Shown here piece after piece: positions 50,246 to 59,273 of a stretch of DNA of 64,000 nt. The DNA lies in assembly GCA_046350295.1 (NCBI GenBank), contig JAXMAR010000015.1:1-64000 (forward strand), in the 5' to 3' direction. The notes under the pieces were generated by a model that did not search any database, had not been told where the DNA came from, and saw nothing but the letters and a program-made list of their open reading frames with translations. Position 1 is the stretch's first letter, and the number at the start of each line of letters is the position of its first letter. Made by a program: the position numbers and the translations under genes. This stretch comes from JAXMAR01 sp046350295 (lineage in GTDB: Bacteria; Planctomycetota; Planctomycetia; Gemmatales; Gemmataceae).

Positions 50246-50275
50246 TTGACGACCCTGCTTGACGGCGCTTAGGCT
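50246..50275 (+). promoter_or_regulatory. Putative promoter
   Basis: TTGACG (50246-50251), 18-base spacer, TAGGCT (50270-50275), ahead of the gene at 50314. The -10 resembles the TAGACT of cimA. Confidence 0.35.
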
Positions 50276-50313
50276 GTTGGTTGTGCAACCTTGTCCTTCC
50301 AGGTATCCAACCC

Positions 50314-51582
50314 ATGCTTGCGCCGCGCCGCCTCGCTCCGCTGTTCGCTCTGGCCCTCCTCGTCCTCGCCTGGCCCGCCCACGTCGCGGCCGAGAAAGAC
50401 AAGGAAACGAAGAAGGCCGGCGGCGTCCTCGCCCGCACGCGCTCCGCCGCGGGCACGCTCTGGTCCATGGGCAAGACGCTGGATCTCTATTCCGACCTCG
50501 TCCCCGGCGCCGAGCTCCTCGCCCCGCCCGGCGAGCGCGGCATTCTCGAAGTCAAGGAAGGGGACCTGCGCGTCACGCTTATCGGCAATCTGCCCGGACT
50601 TTCCTCCAGCCCCGTGCTGGAAACCATGGTTCAGCTTGCGGCCGCCAAGGACGCCGATCTCGACCTGACGCTCAAGCGCGGCATCGTCCTGCTCGAAGCC
50701 GGCAAGGACGCGGACAAGGTGCGTGCCCGCGTCCATATCCAGGACAAGCACATCGACGTCGCCATCGCCAAGAACGGCGCGGTCGCCTTCGAGCTGTTCA
50801 GCCACTGGCCCGTCGGCGCCGCCGCCCTCAAGGATGCCAAGGCCGCGCCGATCGGCGACCTCTGGCTCCTGGTGGTGCGCGGCAAGGCGGAAGTGACGCT
50901 CGACCGCGAGAAGCAGTCCCTCACCGGCCCGCTCGCCTTTCACTGGACGACGCGTGGCGGCTTCGAGGGCCCGCTCGCCCTCAAGAGCCTTCCCGAATGG
51001 CTCACGCCCGAGAAGATCGACGGCAAGGAAGCCCTCGCCGTCATGCGGGCGAACGAGAAGCTGCGCGTCCTCGCCGCCAAGGACCCATCCGCCTGGCAAA
51101 CCGCCCTCAAGGGCAAGGATGACGGCCTCCGCCGCGTCGCCGTCTTCCACGCCGCGGCACGCGACAAGCTCGAACCCGTCTTCGAGACCCTGAACGGCGA
51201 CAGCGCCACCGCCGTCCGCCGCGCCGCCGTTCAGGCCGTCCGCCGCTTCGCCGGCCGCGGCGTCGCCGAGCGGAAAACCGTCGTCGACCGCCTCGCCGCC
51301 GCCAAGTACAAGGCCGGCCAGGTCGATATCTTCCTGCACCTCCTGAATGGCCTGAGCGCCGAGGAGCGCAGCCGGCCCGAAACCTACGAGTCTTTGATCG
51401 GCTACCTGCAAAACGAAAAGATGGGCATCCGCGAGCTTGCGGCCGAGCGGTTGGTGGAGTTGGCGCCGGCCGGCAAGACCATCGCTTACGACGCGGCGGC
51501 GTCGGCGGACGCGAGGAAGATGGCGCAGGCGGCGTGGCGCAAGCTGATTCCGCCGGGGAGCTTGCCGAAGGTCGAGAAGTGA
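50314..51582 (+). CDS. Exported protein with HEAT-like C-terminal region
   Basis: 422 residues from the ATG at 50314. There is a signal peptide (PLFALALLVLAWPAHVAAEK), a beta-rich middle (GERGILEVKEGDLRVTLIGN, VRARVHIQDKHIDVAIAKNG, ALAFHWTTRGGFEGPLALKS) and a helical end with HEAT-like units (DGLRRVAVFHAAARDKLEPV, TAVRRAAVQAVRRFAGRGVA, MGIRELAAERLVELAPAGKT). The middle segment resembles FecR-type or DUF1559-type beta modules only loosely. Function unknown. A strong hairpin follows the stop. Confidence 0.62.
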   Translation: MLAPRRLAPLFALALLVLAWPAHVAAEKDKETKKAGGVLARTRSAAGTLWSMGKTLDLYSDLVPGAELLAPPGERGILEVKEGDLRVTLIGNLPGLSSSPVLETMVQLAAAKDADLDLTLKRGIVLLEAGKDADKVRARVHIQDKHIDVAIAKNGAVAFELFSHWPVGAAALKDAKAAPIGDLWLLVVRGKAEVTLDREKQSLTGPLAFHWTTRGGFEGPLALKSLPEWLTPEKIDGKEALAVMRANEKLRVLAAKDPSAWQTALKGKDDGLRRVAVFHAAARDKLEPVFETLNGDSATAVRRAAVQAVRRFAGRGVAERKTVVDRLAAAKYKAGQVDIFLHLLNGLSAEERSRPETYESLIGYLQNEKMGIRELAAERLVELAPAGKTIAYDAAASADARKMAQAAWRKLIPPGSLPKVEK

Positions 51583-51586
51583 CAGG

Positions 51587-51636
51587 GAGCCGGTAGCGTG
51601 AGCGACGGACATCACCGTCGCTCACGCTTCCGGCTC
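51587..51636. terminator. 22-bp hairpin between convergent genes
   Basis: Arms 51587-51608 and 51615-51636 pair at 21 of 22 positions (GAGCCGG.AGCGTGAGCGACGG type) around loop ACATCA. It has no clear T-tract, so it may be a repeat acting as a transcription end for the gene at 50314 and the isomerase gene opposite. Confidence 0.55.
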
Positions 51637-51649
51637 TGATTTGCGACAA

Positions 51650-52521
51650 TCAATCCGTCTTCCCGCCCGCCGCCTCGACAATCCGCCGAAACGCCGCCAC
51701 TGCCCTGGGAAACAGCTCCGGCCCCGTCTGCCCGCCCGTCGGCCCGCCGCCCAGAAGATGCGGTTCCATCGTCGCGAAGCCGTCGTAGCCGCGCTTGACG
51801 GCGTCGGCGATGACGCGTGGGATCTGTCCTGCCCCTCGCCGGGGATGCTGCCGTGCTTCTCGCCCGCCTTCCAGTCCTTGATGTGGAAGTGAACGGTCCG
51901 GTCGCGCGTCTTTTCCCAGCCTTCCCAGGGGTCGTAACCGCAGAAGACATAGTTGGCCGCGTCGTAAACGGCGCCGAACACGGAAGTATCGTACTTCGCG
52001 AGCACAGTCGCCAAGAGATCGACGACGCGGGCCGGCGAATCGCCGTAGATGCGGTGCTCGTTCTCGTGCACGAGCCGAACGCCCGCCTTCTTGGCCCGCT
52101 CGCATTTTCGCAGCATGCGCTCCATCACCTCGGCGCGATACTGTCCCGCGGCCTGGTCCCACTCCTTGCCTTCCGGAGGGTAGTAGCTGAAGACGCGGAT
52201 GTTCGGCGTGCCGAAGAGCTTGCACAGTTCGATGGCCCGTTCGAACTTTTCCAGGTGGGGAGCGAACGGCTCGTCGATGCGGACCTTGCCGATCGGCGAG
52301 CCGATGGCGCTCAGCTTGAAGCCGTTGGCGTCGAGCAGAGCCTTGAACTCGCGCACCTGCGCGTCCGAGAGAGCGAGGACATTCGTGCCGTGGATCGAGC
52401 GAAACTCGATGTGGCGCACGCCGCATTTCTTCAGGACATCGACTTGCAGTTGCGGGTCGGGACCAATCTCGTCGGCGAAAGCGGCTGAGGGTGAACACGG
52501 TACAACTCCGGTCATGGTCAT
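51650..52521 (-). CDS. Sugar phosphate isomerase/epimerase-like TIM-barrel protein, one frameshift
   Basis: AP-endonuclease-2/xylose-isomerase-like fold: SAAFADEIGPDPQLQVDVLK, RHIEFRSIHGTNVLALSDAQ, IGKVRIDEPFAPHLEKF, FGTPNIRVFSYYPPEGKEWD, VRLVHENEHRIYGDS (metal Glu), FGAVYDAANYVFCGYDPWEG (metal Asp), VHFHIKDW (His). Near 51830 the frame must change to read IPRVIADAVKRGYDGFATME, PHLLGGGPTGGQTGPELFPR and VEAAGGKTD, ending at 51650. A single indel within the GGGG/GAGG area of about 51820-51840 restores a normal length of about 285. The N-terminus is also uncertain. Confidence 0.72.
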
Positions 52522-52686
52522 CGTTTAGCCCCGGTTCGCAGAACCAGGCGGACGGTGTCCTCTTCGGAATAGCGGAATCGTGGACCGTCGGCAAATGCGC
52601 CTTCCGTAGGTCCGGCGAGCCGAACCGGACCTGGCGTGACGCCTCGCGGTATCGTCGCACCCCGGCGCCGCGCGGCCGATGACGCG

Positions 52687-53157
52687 TTATTTCGGCGCGG
52701 TCGGTGGAGCCGGCGCCAGCGGCGGCGCCGGCCGCGCCGCGATGATCAGGACGTCGTCGCGCAGCGCCCGCGCGAAGAAGCGATGAATCATGTTCCCGTC
52801 CGCGCTCACGACGACCGCCTGCCCGACTTTCATCCTGTTCAGTGCCTCGCCGACCGGGATGATCCTGCCCTTGGCATCGAAGACCTTGGCGTCCCGGAGG
52901 CTGATCGCTTGCCGGGTCATCTCCTGCACCGGGACGAACACGGTGACGGGAACTTTCTTGACCACTCCCCCCTCGACCTTCTCTTCGATACGTGTCTCCG
53001 GCACATGCCGGATCACGGTCGCCACGTGCTCGATCGTCGCCTTCGCCGTGTCGATCCGGCTGACCACGATGAACGACGGAGTCGGGCCGACCGGCTCCTG
53101 AGCCCCCAGCGCGGGCGTCAGGGCCGGAAACGCCAAAATCACAATCGCATAGCGCAT
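52687..53157 (-). CDS. Exported hypothetical protein, tandem paralogue 1
   Basis: 156 residues. ATG at 53157 follows GAGGTGG. It has a signal peptide (YAIVILAFPALTPALGAQ) and a body FIVVSRIDTAKATIEHVATV, VEGGVVKKVPVTVFVPVQEM, DAKVFDAKGRIIPVGEALNR, MKVGQAVVVSADGNMIHRFF, ARALRDDVLIIAARP. About half of its residues match the neighbour at 53213, so the pair arose by duplication. No domain is recognised. Confidence 0.65.
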   Translation of the reverse strand: MRYAIVILAFPALTPALGAQEPVGPTPSFIVVSRIDTAKATIEHVATVIRHVPETRIEEKVEGGVVKKVPVTVFVPVQEMTRQAISLRDAKVFDAKGRIIPVGEALNRMKVGQAVVVSADGNMIHRFFARALRDDVLIIAARPAPPLAPAPPTAPK

Positions 53158-53212
53158 GGGCCACCTCATGGGTAGTGGGACGCCAGAAGATTCGATGACG
53201 AAGCAACGATCA

Positions 53213-53665
53213 CTAGCGCGGAGGGACCGGCGCCGCGCTCGGCAAGGCCACGATCAGGACGTCGTCGCGCAAGGCCTGCGCGAAAGAACGGTGAATCATG
53301 CCGCCGCTCGCGCTCAAGATCAGCGTGTGCCCGACCTTGATCTTGTTCAGCGCCTCGCCGACCGGAACCGACTTCCCTTTCACATCGAACACCTTCGCCG
53401 CTCGTAAATTGATGACACGGACCTCGGTCGCGAAACTCGGAACGAGTTCCGTTACCGCCACCTTCTTCACCACGCCCCCTTCCACCACCTCTCGTTCGCG
53501 TGTCACCGGGACATGCCGGACCACGGTCGTCGCGTGCTCCACCGTCCCCTTCGCCGTATCGATCTTGCTGACGACGATGAACGACGGGGACGGGCCTACG
53601 GTCTCCTGGGCGAAAAGCACGGACGGCATTGCGACGACGACCAGAATCAGCGGCGCGGAACGCAT
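53213..53665 (-). CDS. Exported hypothetical protein, tandem paralogue 2
   Basis: 150 residues with a signal peptide (LILVVVAMPSVLFAQ) and the same layout as the gene at 52687: FIVVSKIDTAKGTVEHATTV, VEGGVVKKVAVTELVPSFAT, AAKVFDVKGKSVPVGEALNK, IKVGHTLILSASGGMIHRSF, AQALRDDVLIVALP. A start with GGAGAATGACAT lies just before. Function unknown. Confidence 0.65.
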   Translation of the reverse strand: MRSAPLILVVVAMPSVLFAQETVGPSPSFIVVSKIDTAKGTVEHATTVVRHVPVTREREVVEGGVVKKVAVTELVPSFATEVRVINLRAAKVFDVKGKSVPVGEALNKIKVGHTLILSASGGMIHRSFAQALRDDVLIVALPSAAPVPPR

Positions 53666-53689
53666 ATGTCATTCTCCGTGGTCATGCCA

Positions 53690-55936
53690 TTAGCGGGACA
53701 GGATCGTCAGCCGCGCCTTCTCGGCGATGAACGTCCGCTCTCCGCTCGAGAAACGGATCTTTACCTTCCGCAGCACGCCATGGCCCGAGACGCTCGTCAC
53801 CTTGCCTTTGCCGTAGGCCTCGTGCTCGACCAGCATGCCCTCGGCGTAGTGCTTACCCGGCTCGGCCATGGTCGCCGTCTTGCCCGCTTCCATGCCCTTC
53901 GCCCGTGTCGATGGTAGCGGAATGTCGTTCGTGAGCCAATCTTCTTTCGGCCGGCCGGCGCGCCAGACGTTCATCGCGCTCGTCTTCCCGGCCCCCGAGC
54001 TCGACAGGTCCACTTCCTCAACCCCGTCGCGCGGCAACTCTTCCAGGAACATGCTCGGCACCGCGTACAGCGTCTGGCCACGGAACTCCCGCAGCCGGCT
54101 GTAGCAAAGGTTCAGCTCCTCCTTCGCCCGCGTCATCCCGACGAACGCCAGCCGCCGCTCCTCCTCCAGGTCCTCGTTCTTCCCCATGCTCCGCTCGTGC
54201 GGCAGAATGCCCTGTTCGTTCGCCAGCATGAAGACGGCGGGGAACTCCAGTCCCTTGGCGGCGTGCAGCGTCATCACGCTCACCATGTCCTGCGCTTCGT
54301 CCCAGCCGTCCACATCGCTCGCCAACGTGATGTTCTCCAGGAAATCCGAAAGCGTGCGGCTGTTGTCCTCCTCGTGGAACTGATGGGCGGCCGTGATCAA
54401 CTCCTCGATGTTCGCCAGTCGCTCGAGGTCCTCCTGATCGCCGCTCGTCTTCAGCATCCGGCCGTAGCCCGTCCGCTCGATGACTTGCCGGATGACTTCG
54501 CCCGGCGCCATTTCGACGGCGCCACGCAGCTCGGCCATGATCGCGACGAAGCTGCGCAATCCCGTCGCCGCCTTCCCCTTGATGGCGGGGATCTTGTCAA
54601 TCTCGGCCGCCGCTTGCAACAGGCTCATCTCGCGCGGCTCGGCATATTTCTGCAGGTGCTCGAGCGAGACCTTGCCGACGCCGCGAGCCGGCTCGTTGAC
54701 GACGCGGAGGAAGGAGAGATCGTCGCGCGGGTTAAGCAGGAGCCGCAGATAGCCGAGAACATCCTTGTTCTCCTTGCGCTCGAAGAAGGCGAGGCCGCGG
54801 ACGATCTGGAACGGCACGCGCTGGCGGATGAACGCGCTTTCCAGGTTGCGGGACAGGGCGTTCATGCGCAGGAAGATGGCAAAGTCCCGATAGCGCCTCT
54901 TTCCCTGCGTCACCGCCTCCTTGATCCGCTGGACGACGCCTTCCGCCTCGTCCAGGCCCGTCTCGTAAAGCAGCACGCGCACCGGCTCCCCCGTCTGGTT
55001 CGCGGTGTAGAGCGGCTTCTTCTTGCGCTGCTTGTTGTGCTGGATGACGGCGTCGGCGGCGGCGAGGATCGTCTTGGTGCTGCGGAAGTTCTCCCCCAGC
55101 GTAATGGTGCGGGCGCCGGGGAAGTCACGCTCGAAGTCGAGGATGTTGCGGATGTTGGCGCCGCGCCATTTGTAGATCGACTGGTCCGGGTCGCCGACGA
55201 CGCACAGGTTCGGATAATCGCGCGACATGCGGCAGGCGATCTCGTACTGCGCCGCGTTCGTGTCCTGGTATTCGTCGATGAGGATGTAGCGAAATCGCGC
55301 GTCGAGATCGGCCCGCAGTTCCTCGTCGTTCTTGAGGGCAAGGGCGGGCCAAAGGAGGAGGTCGTCGAAGTCGAGCGCGTTTGCCTCGCGCAGCTTCTTC
55401 TCGTAAGCGGCATACACCTGGGCGACGACCGTCGTGAAAAAATCGTTTCCCTTCGTGCCGTACTTCTCGGGAGACAGCAGCTGGTTCTTCGCCTTGCTGA
55501 TCGCGTTTTGCAACGTCTCCGGCGTGAAGCGCGCCCCGTCGAACCCCGCGACGTCGAGAGCCGCCTTCACCAGGCGGACGCGGTCCGACTGGTCGTAGAT
55601 CGTGAAGTTGCGGTCCAGGCCGAGGCGTTCGCCATGTTGCCGCAAGAGGCGAACGCCCAGGCTGTGGAACGTACTGATCCACATGCCGCACGGCCCGAGG
55701 ATATTGAAGATCCGGCTCTTCATCTCCCCGGCGGCCTTGTTGGTAAAGGTGATGGCGAGGATCTGGTGCGGCCGGACCCCCTGGCTGATGAGGTAGGCGA
55801 CGCGATGGGTGATGACACGCGTCTTGCCGCTGCCCGGGCCGGCGAGAATGAGGAGCGGACCGTCGATGTGCTGAACGGCTTCGCGCTGGGCTTCGGTCAG
55901 ACCACTCAGAAGTTGCTCAGGAGAGGGGGTCGGCAT
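53690..55936 (-). CDS. pcrA: UvrD/PcrA-type ATP-dependent DNA helicase
   Basis: 748-residue superfamily 1A 3'-5' helicase. Motifs: Q motif GLTEAQREAVQHIDGPLLIL, Walker A LAGPGSGKTR (residues 31-40), FTNKAAGEMKSRI, TFHSLGVRLLRQHG, Walker B ILIDEYQDTNAAQYE, VGDPDQSIYKWRGANI, LGENFRSTKTILAAAD, RTVMTLHAAKGLEFP-like VMTLHAAKGLEFPAVF, and VGMTRAKEELNL. The last 60 residues, EGMLVEHEAYGKGKVTSVSG through KVKIRFSSGERTFIAEKARL, form the Tudor/CarD-like domain that binds RNA polymerase in PcrA. It unwinds DNA in nucleotide excision and mismatch repair and displaces recombinase. Confidence 0.92.
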   Translation of the reverse strand: MPTPSPEQLLSGLTEAQREAVQHIDGPLLILAGPGSGKTRVITHRVAYLISQGVRPHQILAITFTNKAAGEMKSRIFNILGPCGMWISTFHSLGVRLLRQHGERLGLDRNFTIYDQSDRVRLVKAALDVAGFDGARFTPETLQNAISKAKNQLLSPEKYGTKGNDFFTTVVAQVYAAYEKKLREANALDFDDLLLWPALALKNDEELRADLDARFRYILIDEYQDTNAAQYEIACRMSRDYPNLCVVGDPDQSIYKWRGANIRNILDFERDFPGARTITLGENFRSTKTILAAADAVIQHNKQRKKKPLYTANQTGEPVRVLLYETGLDEAEGVVQRIKEAVTQGKRRYRDFAIFLRMNALSRNLESAFIRQRVPFQIVRGLAFFERKENKDVLGYLRLLLNPRDDLSFLRVVNEPARGVGKVSLEHLQKYAEPREMSLLQAAAEIDKIPAIKGKAATGLRSFVAIMAELRGAVEMAPGEVIRQVIERTGYGRMLKTSGDQEDLERLANIEELITAAHQFHEEDNSRTLSDFLENITLASDVDGWDEAQDMVSVMTLHAAKGLEFPAVFMLANEQGILPHERSMGKNEDLEEERRLAFVGMTRAKEELNLCYSRLREFRGQTLYAVPSMFLEELPRDGVEEVDLSSSGAGKTSAMNVWRAGRPKEDWLTNDIPLPSTRAKGMEAGKTATMAEPGKHYAEGMLVEHEAYGKGKVTSVSGHGVLRKVKIRFSSGERTFIAEKARLTILSR

Positions 55937-56079
55937 CGTGCGAGTTCCTGGAATCCGTTGCGACGAGGCTATTGTATCAGCTTCGGGACGAACTCACCGG
56001 GGCCGCGCGCAGGCGTGCGGCGCATGGGAGTCGCTTGACAACCCCATCCACTCGCGTAAAAACAAGAAAAGACCCGGCG

Positions 56080-56108
56080 TTGACGCGAACCGCCGACGCC
56101 GCTACAGT
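56080..56108 (+). promoter_or_regulatory. tRNA-Cys promoter
   Basis: TTGACG (56080-56085), 17-base spacer, TACAGT (56103-56108), placing the start near 56115, a few bases before the tRNA. Another possible box pair, TTGACA (56033-56038) and TAAAAA, lies upstream. Confidence 0.6.
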
Positions 56109-56120
56109 CCACCCCACCTC

Positions 56121-56191
56121 GGCCCCTTAGCCAAGCGGTAAGGCAGCGGATTGCAAATCCGCCATCCCCGGTTCGAATCCGGGAGGGGCCT
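56121..56191 (+). tRNA. trnC: tRNA-Cys (GCA)
   Basis: A 71-nt cloverleaf. The acceptor stem GGCCCCT (56121-56127) pairs with AGGGGCC (56184-56190), with T as discriminator. The anticodon arm GGATTGCAAATCC carries anticodon GCA. The TPsiC arm is CCCCGGTTCGAATCCGGG. CCA is not encoded. The short variable loop and D arm GCCAAGCGGTAAGGC are normal for tRNA-Cys. Confidence 0.97.
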
Positions 56192-56236
56192 TTAGATTTG
56201 GACTTACGTCGCATCTCAAGAACCAAATCCGATGCC

Positions 56237-56392
56237 ATGCCGGACAAACTCCTGCTCGACTGCCACGAAGCCGCTGCCCTGAACGTCTGCCCATGGACGC
56301 TCCGCCGCCTGAAGCGTCAAGGACGCCTTAACCGAGCCGACGGGGTATTTTGCCCCGCAAAGTCGCACTTCAGTCGCTCGCGAATGGAATAA
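56237..56392 (+). pseudogene. Excisionase-like helix-turn-helix relic
   Basis: 51 residues from ATG 56237, in a frame that also has ATG codons at 56198 and 56232 upstream. It reads MPDKLLLDCHEAAALNVCPW, TLRRLKRQGRLN, then drifts off with no conserved wing or C-terminal DNA-binding residues. The LDCHEAAAL..CPWTLRRLKRQG pattern is that of the excisionase/MerR-type helix-turn-helix domain. It starts 46 bases after tRNA-Cys, a common attachment site. The remaining bases to 56523 show no gene. Confidence 0.5.
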
Positions 56393-56529
56393 GCTCATAG
56401 CTCGTCCGGCATGACCCCTAACCGAGCGAACTGATACCCAAACGTGAGCATCGTCTGCCGCTGCCGTGGCGGCGCCGGGGCCAACCCGGCGGCTCGCCTG
56501 GCCCACCCCACCTTCAGGAGCCAGTGCAC

Positions 56530-58167
56530 ATGAGAACGCTCCACTTCGCGCCGCTCATCGGCGTCGCCCTCTTGGTTGGCGCCGCCTTCGCCCAGCCGCC
56601 CGCCGAGAAGGTCGACCTGCTCAACTTCGCCAAGGGGGACCTGCCCAACGACACCGGCAGCGACAAGAAAACCTACTCCCTCGCCGACCAACCCGGTCTG
56701 GGCAAGTGCCTCAAGGTCGATTTCCCCGCCGGCGACAGCGTCGGCGTCCGCCTGGCCAAGGTCACCGACTGGAAACGCTACGCCACCGTGGAATTCGACG
56801 CTTTCAACCCCGGTAAAAACGACATCAAGTTCGGCTTCAACGTCGCCCACCGCCGCTCCACCAACTATCACACGCGCATCGAGGCGCCGTTCACGCTCAA
56901 GCCGGGGAAGAGCCGCGTCCGGCTCGGCATCGACGAGATGGTCAATGTCAACGGCTCGGCCCCCGACCTGGCGCACGTCACTCGCTGGTTCATCGCCTCG
57001 CAGTCCGACAAGCCGGTCACGGCCTACTTCGGCGCCATCACTCTGGAAGGCGGCGAGGCGGCCGCGGCCCCCGTGGCCCCGGCCGGCGGCCTCCCGGCGA
57101 ACACTGCCTTCCGCGTTCAGGGGACCATCGGCGATCTGAAAGTCGATCTGCTCATCACGCCCGTGCCGCTAAAAGCCCCGTCGCCGCCGGCGAAGGTCAG
57201 CGACGATCCGGCCCGGCTGAAGCGCATCAGGGCGGCGAAGATGCCGAAGTTCGACAAGCCGGTGATGTTCGACACCCCCGAGGCCGACGCCATCCTGTCG
57301 GCGCTGGAGGTCTTTCCACCGGACAACCCGTGGAATCTCGTCGTGTCCGACTGGCCGCTGCACCCCAACTCGAAGAACATCATCGCCTCCATCGGCGTGG
57401 ACAAGCCGATGCGTTACAACGCCGACATGGGCTTCGTCCTGATTCCACCGCGCCAGAAGAAGGTGGACGTGAAGCTCGGTGGCGGCGCCGACGAATCGGA
57501 CAAGGGGCCGTATCCCGTGCCCGACAACATGCCCATCGAGGGCTGGCCTCTGGCCCAGCATAAGGGCAAGAAGCTGTCGCTGGACGAAATCCAGCGACTG
57601 AAGGAGGACAGCGACCGGCACGGGATCGTGGTGGACCCGGTCAACCGGATGCTGTACGAGTTCTACCAGGCGCACAAGACGGACAAGGGCTGGGAGGCCT
57701 CGTGCGAGGCGACATTCGACCTGAAGTCGAACAAGCAGCGGCCCGATGGCTGGACCTCCTCCGACGCGGCCGGGCTGCCGATCTTCCCCGCGGTGGTGCG
57801 CTACGACGAATTGAAACGCGGCGCCATCGAGCACGCCCTGCGCGTCACGGTCGTCAAGACGCGCCGCGCCTACGTCTACCCCGCCACGCACTACGCCAGC
57901 CCGCACACCGACGAGAACTTGCCGCGCATGGGCGAGCGCATCCGGCTGCGGCAGGACTTCGACGTGTCCGGCTTCTCGCCGGAGGTGCAGACGATCCTGA
58001 AGGCGCTGAAGAAATACGGCATGTTCGTGGCCGACAACGGCATCGACTGGGCCGTATCGGTGGCGCCCGACCCGCGCATCCCGGTGATGAACGAGGAGCT
58101 GCGCAAGATCAAGGGGTCGGACTTCGAGGTGGTGACGCCGCCGGCGGGTTACAAGCAGCCCAAGTGA
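56530..58167 (+). CDS. Large exported hypothetical protein
   Basis: 545 residues. ATG at 56530 with AGGAG ten bases ahead; an in-frame GTG at 56524 is an alternative. A signal peptide (FAPLIGVALLVGAAFAQP) precedes a beta-jelly-roll-like region (CLKVDFPAGDSVGVRLAKVT, ATVEFDAFNPGKNDIKFGFN, FTLKPGKSRVRLGIDEMVNV, WFIASQSDKPVTAYFGAITL). A proline-rich linker near residue 215 then leads to a C-terminal domain with NPWNLVVSDWPLHPNSKNII, GIVVDPVNRMLYEFYQAHKT, and VYPATHYASPHTDENLPRMG, closing in KKYGMFVADNGIDWAVSVAP. This pattern is common in secreted planctomycete proteins of unknown function; a carbohydrate-related role is a guess. Confidence 0.68.
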   Translation: MRTLHFAPLIGVALLVGAAFAQPPAEKVDLLNFAKGDLPNDTGSDKKTYSLADQPGLGKCLKVDFPAGDSVGVRLAKVTDWKRYATVEFDAFNPGKNDIKFGFNVAHRRSTNYHTRIEAPFTLKPGKSRVRLGIDEMVNVNGSAPDLAHVTRWFIASQSDKPVTAYFGAITLEGGEAAAAPVAPAGGLPANTAFRVQGTIGDLKVDLLITPVPLKAPSPPAKVSDDPARLKRIRAAKMPKFDKPVMFDTPEADAILSALEVFPPDNPWNLVVSDWPLHPNSKNIIASIGVDKPMRYNADMGFVLIPPRQKKVDVKLGGGADESDKGPYPVPDNMPIEGWPLAQHKGKKLSLDEIQRLKEDSDRHGIVVDPVNRMLYEFYQAHKTDKGWEASCEATFDLKSNKQRPDGWTSSDAAGLPIFPAVVRYDELKRGAIEHALRVTVVKTRRAYVYPATHYASPHTDENLPRMGERIRLRQDFDVSGFSPEVQTILKALKKYGMFVADNGIDWAVSVAPDPRIPVMNEELRKIKGSDFEVVTPPAGYKQPK

Positions 58168-58226
58168 TGACTTGACCAGCCCGACGCGCCGGCGAGGAAT
58201 GACCTCGCCGCCGCGTCGAGGTTGTC

Positions 58227-59087
58227 TTATTTGAGAACCTTTTCAACGAAGGCGAATAGCGCTGTTGTGGCAGGGTCGTCCGGTCGGCCGAGGTCGGCGT
58301 TGATCTTGTTGTGGGTCGTCTCTTTGGCGCCGAAAAGCGTGACGGGCACGTCGGCGCTCTTGAGCACATTGCCCAGGCGTAGCGCTTGCGCGGTCACGTC
58401 GGGGTGATTGGCGACATACAGGATCAGGAACGGCGGAATGCCTTTGTCCTTGGCGACGTGCGTCACCGCCGAGAAGTCCTTGTGTTTGGCCGGGTCGTTG
58501 CCAAACTTGATGCGGTGGCCGAATTTTGGCGGCGGGAGACCATGCAGGCGCAAGCGCGTCTCCGCAACCTCGATCATGGCCGGGATGTCATAGGTGTCGC
58601 CATCGACGGGCACGCATCCCTTGATAATGGCAAAGGACAGCCCTTCTTCCTTCAGATACCGTTCATCCGTGCAAAGCAGCGCGGCAAGCTGGGCGCCGGC
58701 GGAATGCCCCATGATCAGCAACTGTTTCGGATCGCCTCCGTGCTCGGCAATATGGTCATGGACCCAGCGGATGGCCTTCGCGACGTCGCGCGTCAGGGTC
58801 GCCATGTCGACCTTGGGAAGAAGTCTGTAGTTGGTGGAAACAAGAATGAAGCCCTTCCCGTTGAACACCTCCGGCTTCATGTGCACCTCGGACTTATCGC
58901 CCGTCTGCCAGCCGCCGCCATGAATCCAGACCACAACCGGCACGTTCTTGGCCTTGGTGGGCGCATAAACATCGAGGGTCTGAAGCTTGTCGGCATCCTT
59001 GGTGTAGGGGATATCGCGTTTGACCTCTTGACCATGGGCCGAAGGCAAAACCACGCTGGCAAGGAGAAGACCAATGACATGTTTCAT
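58227..59087 (-). CDS. Exported alpha/beta-hydrolase (esterase, BD-FAE/HSL-like)
   Basis: 286 residues. ATG at 59087 follows GGAGCGACACC, and in-frame codons upstream lack a ribosome site. A short signal peptide (VIGLLLASVVLPSAHGQ) precedes the hydrolase: LDVYAPTKAKNVPVVVWIHG, the oxyanion HGGGWQ, VSTNYRLLPKVDMATLTRDV, the nucleophile elbow GHSAGAQLAALL, and PPFLILYVANHPDVTAQALR with His near the end (ETTHNKIN). Such enzymes hydrolyse carboxylic esters, often on plant polysaccharides. It stands alone. Confidence 0.82.
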   Translation of the reverse strand: MKHVIGLLLASVVLPSAHGQEVKRDIPYTKDADKLQTLDVYAPTKAKNVPVVVWIHGGGWQTGDKSEVHMKPEVFNGKGFILVSTNYRLLPKVDMATLTRDVAKAIRWVHDHIAEHGGDPKQLLIMGHSAGAQLAALLCTDERYLKEEGLSFAIIKGCVPVDGDTYDIPAMIEVAETRLRLHGLPPPKFGHRIKFGNDPAKHKDFSAVTHVAKDKGIPPFLILYVANHPDVTAQALRLGNVLKSADVPVTLFGAKETTHNKINADLGRPDDPATTALFAFVEKVLK

Positions 59088-59273
59088 GGTGTCGCTCCAC
59101 CTGATGTTCTGTTGCGCTACAAGCGGAGCGTAAGCCGGGCGTCGAGTACCGGCAAGCAAAATCGCGGATCCGTTCGACATCCTGGGGGCCGCCGAGGCGT
59201 CTTACGCTCGCGCCCAAGCGCGCCCGACCGCCCCGTCCCCTGCCGGAGGTCCGCATCAACGGTATGCCGCCGC

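Noticed and set aside
54197..56038. 613-codon plus-strand frame
   Set aside because: Shadow of the helicase gene; Arg/Val/Leu/Glu-rich without domains.
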